DNA of 10,906 bases from Spirochaetaceae bacterium (GTDB lineage Bacteria; Spirochaetota; Spirochaetia; SZUA-6; Fen-1364), in contig PLNO01000079.1 of assembly GCA_003141795.1 (NCBI GenBank), positions 5,408 through 16,313 of the forward strand. The letters are read 5' to 3'. Made by a program: the position numbers and the translations under genes. Every line of letters starts with the position of its first letter. Position 1 is the first letter of the stretch. Positions 1 to 5,464 of the stretch are shown here, piece after piece. The notes under the pieces are model-generated. The model had not been told where the DNA came from, ran no database searches, and was given only the letters and a program-made list of their open reading frames with translations.

Positions 1-587
1 GACAGGATCGTGGGCAGCCCCGCGGCGCGCGCCGCTTCGTTCGTTCTCTCGATGTCAGGCCCTGCAAGCGTGCCGTCCCTGCTGATGTTCGTATAGATGA
101 GCCACCGCACGCCGAGGCTCTTGAGACCCCCGGCAAAGACGGTGTCAGTAACGCCTGCGTCCTCGCTCCACCCCGCGACCTTCACCCGGCCATCGCGCGC
201 ATCAACGCCGGCTGCAAACCGTTCGCCCAGCCGTGCCGTCCACCCCGCCACCTCGTTCGGAGACCGAACGAGCACGGTCCCGAGCACCACGCGGTCGACA
301 CCGAGTGAAAGCAAGCGCGCAGCCTGGCTCTCGGAGCGGACGCCACCGCCCACCTCCAGGCAGCACGGCACGGCGCGCCTGATCTTTTCGATCACTTCGA
401 GGTTGTCTCCGCCTTTGCCTTCGGCAGCATCGAGGTCCACCACGTGGATCCATCGAACGCCGTGATCGGCGTAGCCCCGGGCGGTGGCGACAGGATCGTT
501 CTCGTAGCGGGTTGTTGCGGAAAAGCTGCCCTGGAGGAGCCGCACGCACCGCCCCCCCCGGAGGTCGATGGCGGGAATGAGAAGCAT
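1..587 (-). CDS. hisA: HisA, phosphoribosylformimino-5-aminoimidazole carboxamide ribotide isomerase (3' end cut by window)
   Basis: Histidine biosynthesis, cytoplasmic: HisA converts ProFAR to PRFAR by an Amadori rearrangement on a TIM barrel. The reading frame is open from the ATG at 587 to the window edge, giving 195 codons of a family normally about 240-250 residues, so roughly the last 45-50 residues are missing. The start reads MLLIPAIDLRGG, with the catalytic acid D8. The phosphate-binding glycines are in EVGGGVR (about 78-84), the second catalytic Asp is in GVDARDG (D129), and the late TIM-barrel motif is ISRDGT (about 168-173). Residue 167 is Asn where many HisA proteins have Asp (TDI). 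The start lies 5 nt after the stop of the EIIA-like gene, so the two are probably co-transcribed. A run of eight G on the coding strand falls in codons 10-12. HisF is the main alternative, but the AIDLRGG start and GVDARDG favour HisA. Confidence 0.93.
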   Translation of the reverse strand, partial: MLLIPAIDLRGGRCVRLLQGSFSATTRYENDPVATARGYADHGVRWIHVVDLDAAEGKGGDNLEVIEKIRRAVPCCLEVGGGVRSESQAARLLSLGVDRVVLGTVLVRSPNEVAGWTARLGERFAAGVDARDGRVKVAGWSEDAGVTDTVFAGGLKSLGVRWLIYTNISRDGTLAGPDIERTNEAARAAGLPTIL

Positions 588-592
588 TCGTT

Positions 593-1102
593 TCAGCCCG
601 CGGCGCCGCAGGGCTGCCCCGCCGCGTCGGTGCAGCCTTCGAGCTGTGCGGTGAATGCTTCGCGTATGCGCGCTTCCAGCTCCGCGGCCTCGCAGCGATC
701 GAGCAGCGATTCACGCACGCGCTGATGGCGGACGCAGCGCACGACGGTGGACAGAGCCTGGAGGTAGTCCACCGTGACGTGCACGGGAGAAGCGATCACG
801 AACAGCAGGTGGACGGGCTTGCCGTCGGGCGCGTCATAGGGAATGCCGGCGTGCGACACGCCCATGGCGATAAGCACCCGCGGAACCCCCGGGGTCCTTC
901 CGTGTGCGACGGCCACCCCGTGCCCGAACCCTGTCGACTGCAGACGCTCGCGCGTCATCACGGCCTCTTCGAAGGCCGGCTCGCCGTCGATCTCATGGAA
1001 CACGGACGCCCGATGGATGATCTCGCGGATTGCCTCGAACTTGTCGGTGTTTTTGAGCGCTGGAACGACTGAACCACGATTAAAACAGTGCTGTATGCTC
1101 AT
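593..1102 (-). CDS. PTS EIIA type-2 domain protein (PtsN/fructose-like phosphocarrier)
   Basis: A single EIIA domain of the fructose/mannitol/Ntr class, 169 residues, cytoplasmic. The phospho-acceptor region is STGFGHGVAVAHGRT (about 56-70), which corresponds to TGIGxGIAIPHGK in PtsN, so H67 is the expected phosphorylated histidine; Ala replaces the usual Pro before it. It is followed by a PVHLLFVIASP strand typical of the fold. No EIIB or EIIC domain or transporter gene is visible, which suits a regulatory PTS-Ntr role better than sugar import, though this is inference. An in-frame TAA four codons upstream limits the start to the ATG at 1102. There is no Shine-Dalgarno sequence before it. 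A strong promoter at 1122-1151 would give a leader of about 13 nt. The C-terminal 25 residues (about 145-169, CTDAAGQPCGAAG at the end) look unconserved. Confidence 0.85.
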   Translation of the reverse strand: MSIQHCFNRGSVVPALKNTDKFEAIREIIHRASVFHEIDGEPAFEEAVMTRERLQSTGFGHGVAVAHGRTPGVPRVLIAMGVSHAGIPYDAPDGKPVHLLFVIASPVHVTVDYLQALSTVVRCVRHQRVRESLLDRCEAAELEARIREAFTAQLEGCTDAAGQPCGAAG

Positions 1103-1121
1103 TGCGATAGTTTAAGGAGTG

Positions 1122-1151
1122 AATATAGCGATCGGCGGCCCGTGGTGTCAA
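1122..1151 (-). promoter_or_regulatory. Promoter for the EIIA-hisA unit
   Basis: On the minus strand a perfect -35 TTGACA (1151-1146) and a -10 TATATT (1127-1122) are separated by 18 nt. Transcription would start near 1115, about 13 nt before the EIIA ATG. A weaker plus-strand pair overlaps it (TTGCGA at 1102-1107, 16 nt, TATAGC at 1124-1129) and could fire towards HU, but it is a poorer match. Confidence 0.7.
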
Positions 1152-1162
1152 GCGAGTGACCG

Positions 1163-1190
1163 GTCGGCCCTCGCCATCCGTAGCCATGGG
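1163..1190 (+). repeat. Direct repeat, copy 1 of 2 (28 bp)
   Basis: This 28-bp stretch beginning GTCGGCCCTCG matches 1311-1338 at 23 of 28 positions without gaps; the first 11 bases are identical. It contains an imperfect hairpin GCCA-TCCG-TAGC at 1173-1184. The copies are 148 bp apart and both lie in the intergenic region between the divergent EIIA and HU genes. Confidence 0.6.
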
Positions 1191-1200
1191 CTCTCGCCGT

Positions 1201-1213
1201 CTTGCTGCGCAAG
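1201..1213. repeat. Small inverted repeat CTTGC-TGC-GCAAG
   Basis: Five-base perfect stem with a 3-nt loop between the two direct-repeat copies. It is probably part of the same structured intergenic segment. On its own it could arise by chance. Confidence 0.3.
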
Positions 1214-1240
1214 CCGGCTGCCGCCCCAGGGAAGGCGAGG

Positions 1241-1272
1241 TCTGCCGAGGCCATGGATGGCCGACAGGCAGA
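1241..1272. repeat. Two-tier inverted repeat centred on GGCCA-TGGA-TGGCC
   Basis: Outer arms TCTGCC (1241-1246) and GGCAGA (1267-1272) enclose inner arms GGCCA (1249-1253) and TGGCC (1258-1262), with small asymmetric internal loops and a 4-base tip. No T-run follows, so a terminator is unlikely. The tip reads TGGA on the plus strand and TCCA on the minus strand, like the other hairpins here. Confidence 0.6.
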
Positions 1273-1294
1273 CCCTGGCTATGGGCCTCCTCCC

Positions 1295-1308
1295 GTACAT
1301 CCCTGTAC
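1295..1308 (-). other. Hairpin matching the CsrA/RsmA binding consensus on the minus strand
   Basis: Perfect 5-bp stem with a 4-nt loop: GTACA-TCCC-TGTAC on the plus strand, so a minus-strand RNA reads GUACAGGGAUGUAC. That RNA contains all 12 positions of the CsrA SELEX consensus RUACARGGAUGU, with GGA in the loop as CsrA requires. Whether the minus strand is transcribed here is unknown. The match to the consensus is what I see; CsrA binding is inference. Confidence 0.4.
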
Positions 1309-1310
1309 TC

Positions 1311-1338
1311 GTCGGCCCTCGGCATCCGTGCCTATGGA
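1311..1338 (+). repeat. Direct repeat, copy 2 of 2 (28 bp), abutting the HU promoter
   Basis: Second copy of the 1163-1190 repeat (23 of 28 identical). It includes a perfect hairpin GGCA-TCCG-TGCC at 1321-1332. Its last four bases are the first four of the HU -35 hexamer TGGACA (1335-1340), so the repeat may have supplied part of that promoter. Confidence 0.6.
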
Positions 1339-1363
1339 CAAACGGCGCCCGGCACTGTATTCT
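1335..1363 (+). promoter_or_regulatory. Promoter for the HU-like gene
   Basis: TGGACA (1335-1340), 17-nt spacer, TATTCT (1358-1363). The predicted start near 1370 gives a leader of about 50 nt. The leader holds a small hairpin with arms CGCGGC (1375-1380) and GCCGCG (1386-1391), upstream of the Shine-Dalgarno sequence. Confidence 0.55.
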
Positions 1364-1420
1364 ACTGCAATTGACGCGGCCGTGAGCCGCGGAAGAGAAA
1401 TCCATGGGAGGGGAAAAACC

Positions 1421-1780
1421 GTGGCAAAAGCACCGGCAAAGAAGACTGCGGCGGCGAAGGTGCCCGAAAAGCTCACCAGCGCCTCGATGATCGGCTACCT
1501 GGCCGAGAAGAATGGTTTGGCTCGCAAGGACGTGAAGCAGGTCCTGGAAGATCTCTATGAGATCGTGGGAACCGGCGTCATGAGGGGCGAGCGCGTAGCG
1601 ATCGGAAAGATCGGAAAGATGTTCATCAGGGTCAGGCCCGCGCGTGCGGCGCGCCCTGGAAGGAACCCTCTCACCGGTGAAGAGATCACCATCGCGGCCA
1701 AGCCCGCGACCAAGGTTCCCCGTTTCACCTTCAGCAAGACCTTCAAGGAGTCGGCGCTGAAGGCGAAGGTGAAGAAGTAA
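1421..1780 (+). CDS. HU/IHF-family DNA-binding protein with Lys/Ala-rich N-terminal extension
   Basis: Nucleoid-associated protein that binds and bends DNA as a dimer. The HU core runs from about residue 17 (KLTSASMIGYLAEKNG) to about 112. The beta-arm signature PGRNPLTGEEI (79-89) carries the intercalating Pro in the RNP motif and is followed by the AAKPATKVPRFTFSKTFK strand and helix. At 119 residues it exceeds the usual 90-100. The extra length is a basic, alanine-rich N-terminal tail (AKAPAKKTAAAK) plus a lysine-rich C-terminus. I chose the GTG at 1421 because GGGAGGGG lies about 7 nt upstream. The frame stays open further upstream but there encodes only low-complexity sequence through the repeat array. 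The gene stands alone on the plus strand, convergent with mutT. A phage-type HU is possible, but its composition matches its neighbours. Confidence 0.9.
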   Translation: MAKAPAKKTAAAKVPEKLTSASMIGYLAEKNGLARKDVKQVLEDLYEIVGTGVMRGERVAIGKIGKMFIRVRPARAARPGRNPLTGEEITIAAKPATKVPRFTFSKTFKESALKAKVKK

Positions 1781-1835
1781 CACGGATCGTTGCCGCGCGC
1801 ACCCTCGGGATGCAACGGCGATGGAACATGCGTTG

Positions 1836-1860
1836 GGGTCGGAAGCCTTCGTTCCGACCC
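1836..1860. terminator. Hairpin downstream of HU, possible terminator
   Basis: GGGTCGGAA (1836-1844) pairs perfectly with TTCCGACCC (1852-1860) across a 7-nt loop, 56 nt after the HU stop and before the convergent mutT. No U-run follows directly; the nearest is TTTTT at 1897-1901, after a CAGGCGCCTG palindrome (1886-1895). It is palindromic, so it could stop transcription from both sides. Confidence 0.4.
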
Positions 1861-1903
1861 TAGCAATTGCCTGTGCAATGGTCGGCAGGCGCCTGATTTT
1901 TCT

Positions 1904-2278
1904 TCAGGTGTACAGGGTTTCCACCACCCGCCTATCAGAATCCGCCAGATCGTAGGACAGAAGCTCCGTCGGCAGGACCCAGCGAATCTCCTCGTGCTCC
2001 AGGAGCTGGGGCTCGCCTTCCATGCGATCGACCCTGTACACGAGGAGCTCGAGGCTCACACCGTCCCCCTCGAAAAAGGTCCTACAGAGGAATCCGCCCA
2101 CCTGGGCGCGAACGGCAAGCTCCTCGGAAAGCTCGCGCTCCAGTGACTGTTCGGGTGTCTCCCCTGGCTCGATCTTCCCACCGGGGAACTCCCATTTGCC
2201 CCCCATATGCTTGCCCGGCCTGCGCCGTGCGATGAGCACCCGCCCGTTCTCCTCCATGACCCCCGCCGTCACCCTCAC
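1904..2278 (-). CDS. NUDIX hydrolase, MutT-like (8-oxo-dGTP diphosphatase candidate)
   Basis: Small NUDIX protein of 124 residues, close to MutT length (about 129). MutT removes oxidised purine nucleotides such as 8-oxo-dGTP from the pool. The NUDIX box is complete at 34-56: G34, E40, then RELSEEL (48-54), with Ala at the usual second Gly position. The preceding ARRRPGKHMGGKWEFPGG is the MutT-type substrate and fold signature. The chosen start is the GTG at 2278. It overlaps the nth stop as GTGA, has GGGGAGG 5 nt upstream, and gives the typical MutT opening RVTAGVMEENGRVLIARR. The frame extends upstream to 2401, but only inside nth. Pairing with nth suggests a joint role against oxidative DNA damage. 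Substrate specificity cannot be told from sequence, since related NUDIX enzymes act on other nucleotides. Confidence 0.85.
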   Translation of the reverse strand: MRVTAGVMEENGRVLIARRRPGKHMGGKWEFPGGKIEPGETPEQSLERELSEELAVRAQVGGFLCRTFFEGDGVSLELLVYRVDRMEGEPQLLEHEEIRWVLPTELLSYDLADSDRRVVETLYT

Positions 2279-2955
2279 CGTGACCTCCCCACGCCATTGC
2301 GGCCGCACCATTCCGTCACGGGGCAGGAGCTGCACCGCGGCGAAACAGGCGTGCACACCGATTGTCCGTACCGGACGAGAAGCTCGTTGATGCCGATCCA
2401 ATGGCGCTCGGGGAGGATGTCCATGAGCGCGTACTCCGTCTGTTCCGGAGTCTTCGTGGCCACCCAGCCCATGCGATTGGAGATGCGATGCACGTGGGTG
2501 TCCACACAGATCCCGGGCAGACCGAAGCCGAGATTCCGCACGAGGTTCGCAGTCTTGCGCCCGACACCGGGAAGCGACAGAAGCCCCTCCATCGTCGAGG
2601 GGACCTGGCCCCCGTGCTCCTCCGCGATGAGGCGCCCGACCTCGCGCAGGTGCCCCGCCTTCGTGCGGTAGAAACCGGCCGGGAAGATGAGCTTCGCGAT
2701 CTTCGCTTCCGCCAGCGCCGCCAGCAGCGCCGGTGTCGGCGCCTGGGACAGGAGGGCGGCGGAAGCTTTGACGGTCACCTCGTCCTTCGTGCGGAGAGAG
2801 ATCATGGTGGCAACGAGGACCCTGAAAGGGTCGCGGTTTTCCTGCGCCACGGCAGACACGGACGGCAGCGTGCCGGCCTTCACCGACGCATCGAGCGACT
2901 TCCCCATGGCGGCGATGATGCGGTCCCAGGGAATCGGTGTCGGCGTCCCGCTCAT
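2275..2955 (-). CDS. nth: Endonuclease III-type DNA glycosylase/AP lyase
   Basis: Base-excision repair enzyme that removes oxidised pyrimidines and nicks the abasic site; 226 residues, slightly longer than E. coli Nth (211). The helix-hairpin-helix is LPGVGRKTANL (118-128), with K124 as the Schiff-base lysine. The catalytic Asp is D142 in VDTHVHR. The 4Fe-4S ligands C191, C198, C201 and C207 have exact C-x6-C-x2-C-x5-C spacing. Residues 50-60 read TMISLRTKDEV rather than the SAQxTD of E. coli, a variant I associate with archaeal-like and some other bacterial Nth proteins. The ATG at 2955 overlaps the ispF stop as ATGA, with AGGGGCAGGG just upstream. The open frame extends to 3147 but would lie inside ispF in another frame, so I reject the longer start. 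The 3' end overlaps mutT by 4 nt. Confidence 0.94.
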   Translation of the reverse strand: MSGTPTPIPWDRIIAAMGKSLDASVKAGTLPSVSAVAQENRDPFRVLVATMISLRTKDEVTVKASAALLSQAPTPALLAALAEAKIAKLIFPAGFYRTKAGHLREVGRLIAEEHGGQVPSTMEGLLSLPGVGRKTANLVRNLGFGLPGICVDTHVHRISNRMGWVATKTPEQTEYALMDILPERHWIGINELLVRYGQSVCTPVSPRCSSCPVTEWCGRNGVGRSR

Positions 2956-3431
2956 TCGCCCTGCCCCTCGATGAGAGCCACAGCCTGCGCGGCGATCGCC
3001 TCCCCCGCGCCCACGGGGCCCAGGCCTTCGGCGGTCTTTCCCTTGACCGTCACCCGGTCGATAGTCACGCCGAGATCCGCGGAAAGGCACGCGCGGACCT
3101 CCGCAACGTACCGGAGGATCTTCGGTGACTCCAGGATGACGATGCAATCGACGTTGATGACCTTCCAGCCCGCTGCCTCCAGCATGACGCGCGTTCTGCG
3201 GAGAAGCTCCCGGCTTTCGATGTCCTTAAGGTCGCCGCGGCCAGGAGGGAAATTGCTCCCGATGTCACCGAGCCCCGCGGGCCCCAGAAGTGCGTCGATG
3301 ACGGCATGCGTGAGGGCGTCACCGTCGGAGAAGCCCTCCTCGCCGAAATCCGACGGGATGCGGACGCCACCGATCAAAAGCGGGCGCCCCTGGACGAGGC
3401 GATGGATGTCGTACCCGAGGCCTACTCGCAT
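2952..3431 (-). CDS. ispF: IspF, 2-C-methyl-D-erythritol 2,4-cyclodiphosphate synthase
   Basis: Fifth step of the MEP isoprenoid pathway: cyclises CDP-ME 2-phosphate and releases CMP. IspF proteins are trimers with active sites between subunits. The 159 residues are full length. Zinc ligands are D8 and H10 (GYDIH) and H42 (DGDALTHA). The conserved FSDGD segment (34-38) has Phe where most family members have His. The GLGDIGSNFPP loop (53-63) and the CMP-site segment KGKTAEGLG (130-138) are intact, followed by GPVGAGEAIAAQA. The start overlaps the end of ispD by 10 nt, and the stop overlaps nth as ATGA. Some bacteria fuse IspD and IspF; here they remain separate, but the overlap suggests coupled translation. 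Confidence 0.96.
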   Translation of the reverse strand: MRVGLGYDIHRLVQGRPLLIGGVRIPSDFGEEGFSDGDALTHAVIDALLGPAGLGDIGSNFPPGRGDLKDIESRELLRRTRVMLEAAGWKVINVDCIVILESPKILRYVAEVRACLSADLGVTIDRVTVKGKTAEGLGPVGAGEAIAAQAVALIEGQGE

Positions 3432-4102
3432 GGCGATTCCAGATCGTGCTGCCAGGTGATCTTACGGTTCCGCGGCTCGCCGCACACCCAGGAGACGGGG
3501 CCGATGAACAGGCTGTACAGCTCCCCGTCATCCGCGCAGACCATGCCCTGCTCACGGGCCTTCTCGTGGGCGGCCACGATCTGTGCGTAGAGGAAGCCCT
3601 GGGGCGTCTGCGCGAAACGGATCGTGTGACGGGGGAAGTGCTGCGCGATTGTATCCCCGTCCCCCACGAGCTTGACCGCTTCGGCGGCCTCCAGCACGGG
3701 GAGGCATGCCCCGCGCCGCCGTGTCGCCTCGATCACGATGTCGATGAGCTCACGGCTGACCCAGGGCCGGGCGCCGTCGTGGATGAGGACGAGTCCGGGT
3801 GCTGCAGGCCGGAGGGCCCGAAGGGCGTTGAACACCGACTCCTGTCGGGTGCTCCCCCCTTCGACGAAGGCGACGGTATCGAGGCAAACATGGGGTTGAA
3901 CCAGAGAGGCCACCGCGTCGACATCCCCGGAGGGGACGGTGACGACGATGCGGGAGAACCTGCCGGAGGCGATGAAGGGCCGAAGCGCGCGGGCGAGAAC
4001 CGGCACCCCTTCAAGCCCGCGGTATTCCTTCTTCCCCGCGGGGCCCATCCGCCTGCTTTTGCCCGCGGCCGTTATGACTGCCGCGCACTCGGCGGGGGTC
4101 AT
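3422..4102 (-). CDS. ispD: IspD, 2-C-methyl-D-erythritol 4-phosphate cytidylyltransferase
   Basis: Third step of the MEP pathway: transfers CMP from CTP to methylerythritol phosphate. The 226 residues match the family. The nucleotide-binding loop is TAAGKSRRMG (11-20), with lysines K24 and K25 following. Other motifs are GGSTRQESV (82-90), HDGARP (108-113), QTPQGF (165-170), ADDGE (190-194) and the terminal NRKIT (212-216). The usual PVxDTIK segment is divergent here, reading LPVLEAAEAVKLV. The ATG overlaps the carD stop (ATGA), and the 3' end overlaps ispF by 10 nt. IspE is not in the window; the IspD/IspF pair on either side of the IspE step is common in bacteria. Confidence 0.95.
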   Translation of the reverse strand: MTPAECAAVITAAGKSRRMGPAGKKEYRGLEGVPVLARALRPFIASGRFSRIVVTVPSGDVDAVASLVQPHVCLDTVAFVEGGSTRQESVFNALRALRPAAPGLVLIHDGARPWVSRELIDIVIEATRRRGACLPVLEAAEAVKLVGDGDTIAQHFPRHTIRFAQTPQGFLYAQIVAAHEKAREQGMVCADDGELYSLFIGPVSWVCGEPRNRKITWQHDLESPCE

Positions 4103-4626
4103 TTTGCATTGACTTTGAGCTTGGCGAAGACCAGCTCTTCGACCTCGTCCTTGCTCTTTTCAATGGAGAAGGATATCTCGTCGATCAGGAGCTTCAGAGC
4201 GCTGTCGTACAGCTTACGCTCGAGGATGGGCAGCTCCTTGATCCTGCTCCGGTGGTACAACGCGCGCACGACGTTGGCGATGTCCAGGATGCTCCCCTTC
4301 TTCAAGAGGTCCAGGTTCATCTGGTAGCGGAGCTTCCAGTCCGCGGGGATCGGCTCGAACTCCTCCGCGATCAACCGCAGCGCCTTCTGCGATTCCTTCT
4401 TGCCGACGATCGCCCGGATGCCCAGCTCATCGGCCTTGTCCACGGGGACCATGACGGTCATGTCGGAGACTTCCAGGTAGATGATGTAGTACAGGAGCTT
4501 TTTGTCCCGGAAGGGCTTCTCTTCGATCGCGCGAATATGCCCGACGCCCTGCAGGGGATAGACGATTTCCTGCCCCACTTTGTACTTCGTGGGAACGTGG
4601 CGCACCGGTTTGCGGGGGGATTTCAT
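4099..4626 (-). CDS. carD: CarD/CdnL-family RNA polymerase-binding transcription regulator
   Basis: CarD-type proteins bind the RNA polymerase beta subunit and stabilise open promoter complexes. The N-terminal RNAP-interacting domain (about 14-72) starts KYKVGQEIVYPLQGVGHI and ends in MVPVDKADELGIR. The C-terminal helical DNA-contacting domain (about 75-170) contains ADWKLRYQMNLDLLKKG and LPILERKLYDSALKLLIDE, a standard CarD ending. With the ATG at 4626 the protein is 175 residues. A basic stretch of about 13 residues (KSPRKPVRHVPTK) precedes the domain. A promoter at 4634-4662 predicts transcription from about 4627, so the first ATG at 4635 lies within the -10 box and the second ATG is preferred, on a leaderless mRNA. 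CarD heads the operon with ispD and ispF, a neighbourhood known from mycobacteria. Open frame upstream to 4911 is antisense to the TVP38-like gene and rejected. Confidence 0.93.
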   Translation of the reverse strand: MKSPRKPVRHVPTKYKVGQEIVYPLQGVGHIRAIEEKPFRDKKLLYYIIYLEVSDMTVMVPVDKADELGIRAIVGKKESQKALRLIAEEFEPIPADWKLRYQMNLDLLKKGSILDIANVVRALYHRSRIKELPILERKLYDSALKLLIDEISFSIEKSKDEVEELVFAKLKVNAK

Positions 4627-4633
4627 GCCAACC

Positions 4634-4662
4634 ATTGTAACGCAGAAACACCAGAGGGTCAA
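4634..4662 (-). promoter_or_regulatory. Promoter of the carD-ispD-ispF-nth-mutT operon
   Basis: On the minus strand TTGACC (4662-4657), an exact 17-nt spacer and TACAAT (4639-4634): nearly consensus sigma70/sigmaA. The predicted start is 7 nt beyond the -10, near 4627, directly before the ATG at 4626. No Shine-Dalgarno sequence is present. Confidence 0.75.
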
Positions 4663-4721
4663 ACCATTCCCCGCGAAAGGCAGGGCCGCGGCCACCCATG
4701 GCGCCCAGGGGCGGGCACACG

Positions 4722-4727
4722 TATACT
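4722..4727 (+). promoter_or_regulatory. -10 box for the TVP38-like gene
   Basis: TATACT ends 8 nt before the ATG at 4736. The -35 region is poor (TGGCGC at 4699-4704 with a 17-nt spacer). If used, the transcript would have a leader of only 1-2 nt. No Shine-Dalgarno sequence is present. Confidence 0.4.
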
Positions 4728-4735
4728 CTTCCCCG

Positions 4736-5464
4736 ATGAGAAAGCTCACCCGAGGCACCATCGTCGCCCTCGTGGCGTTCCCCCTCCTGCTCGCCGCGGT
4801 GATCGTCCCCGTGATCATCTGGCACAACGAGATATGGAGGATCGTCGCCTCGGGGCAGAGATTCCGGGAGTGGATCGCGGGCTGGGGTCCATGGGCGCCG
4901 TTCGTGTTCATCGGCGTGCAGGTCGTTCAGGTCATCATCTTCGCCATCCCCGGTGAGGTGACACAGGTCGCGGGTGGATTCGTTTTCGGCGGCTGGTTGG
5001 GTCTGATCCTGTCAGTGGTGGGCATCGCCATCGGGTCGACGATCGCGTTCTTCCTCGCCCGGCTGCTGGGAACGCCGTTTGTCCAGGCCGTGATCCCTGC
5101 GCGTCAGCTGGAAAGGGTGAACGCCATCCTGGGCTCCCGCAGCACGAAGGTCGTCTTCTTCCTGCTCTTCCTCATCCCCGGGATCCCCAAGGACATCCTC
5201 TGCTACGTCGCGGGGGTTTCCCCGCTGCGGTTCCCCTTCTTCATCCTCGCCTCCACCCTCGGCAGGCTGCCCGGCATCGTCGGGAGCGTTCTCATCGGCG
5301 GTGCCGTGAGGTCGGACCGGTGGATCATGCTGGCAATCGTTACGGTCGTGGCCCTCGGGTTGTTCATTGCCGGGATCGTCCTGCGCCCCCGGCTCGTGGC
5401 ATGGGTCCAGAAGATCGCGGACCGCCGACAGCCCCCCTCAGGGTCCCCCCCTATGGGGTCTTGA
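4736..5464 (+). CDS. TVP38/TMEM64 (DedA superfamily, VTT domain) integral membrane protein
   Basis: Inner-membrane protein of 242 residues. Bacterial members of this superfamily are linked to membrane homeostasis and lipid or undecaprenyl phosphate flipping, but the role of this one is unknown. A first membrane segment lies at about 9-29. The VTT core at about 55-200 includes FAIPGEVTQVAGGFVFG (69-85), an ISVxG-IAIGS-type glycine-rich helix (91-110), FLIPGIPKDILCYVAG (145-160) and LGRLPGIVGS (175-184). A last segment lies at about 207-226, before a basic, proline-rich tail. The ATG at 4736 directly follows a -10 box. An earlier in-frame start at 4580 would overlap carD and its promoter and is rejected. 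The gene is divergent from carD; its last 14 nt overlap the end of the convergent flavodiiron gene. Confidence 0.88.
   Translation: MRKLTRGTIVALVAFPLLLAAVIVPVIIWHNEIWRIVASGQRFREWIAGWGPWAPFVFIGVQVVQVIIFAIPGEVTQVAGGFVFGGWLGLILSVVGIAIGSTIAFFLARLLGTPFVQAVIPARQLERVNAILGSRSTKVVFFLLFLIPGIPKDILCYVAGVSPLRFPFFILASTLGRLPGIVGSVLIGGAVRSDRWIMLAIVTVVALGLFIAGIVLRPRLVAWVQKIADRRQPPSGSPPMGS

Noticed and set aside
1202..1420. Upstream extension of the HU reading frame
   Set aside because: It would translate the hairpin/repeat array and the HU promoter. The GTG at 1421 has a strong Shine-Dalgarno sequence and gives a protein that fits HU.
1892..1908. CCTGA/TCAGG hairpin at the end of mutT
   Set aside because: The stem is only 5 bp and includes the stop codon, and no U-run follows on the mutT strand. 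Too weak to call a terminator.
2362..3459. Long plus-strand open frame across nth and ispF
   Set aside because: It lies antisense to well-conserved nth and ispF, encodes low-complexity Arg/Pro/Ala-rich sequence and has no recognisable domain. GC-rich DNA leaves such frames open by chance.
4684..4693. GGCCGCGGCC palindrome between carD and the TVP38-like gene
   Set aside because: A 10-bp all-GC palindrome is unremarkable in this composition and matches neither promoter.
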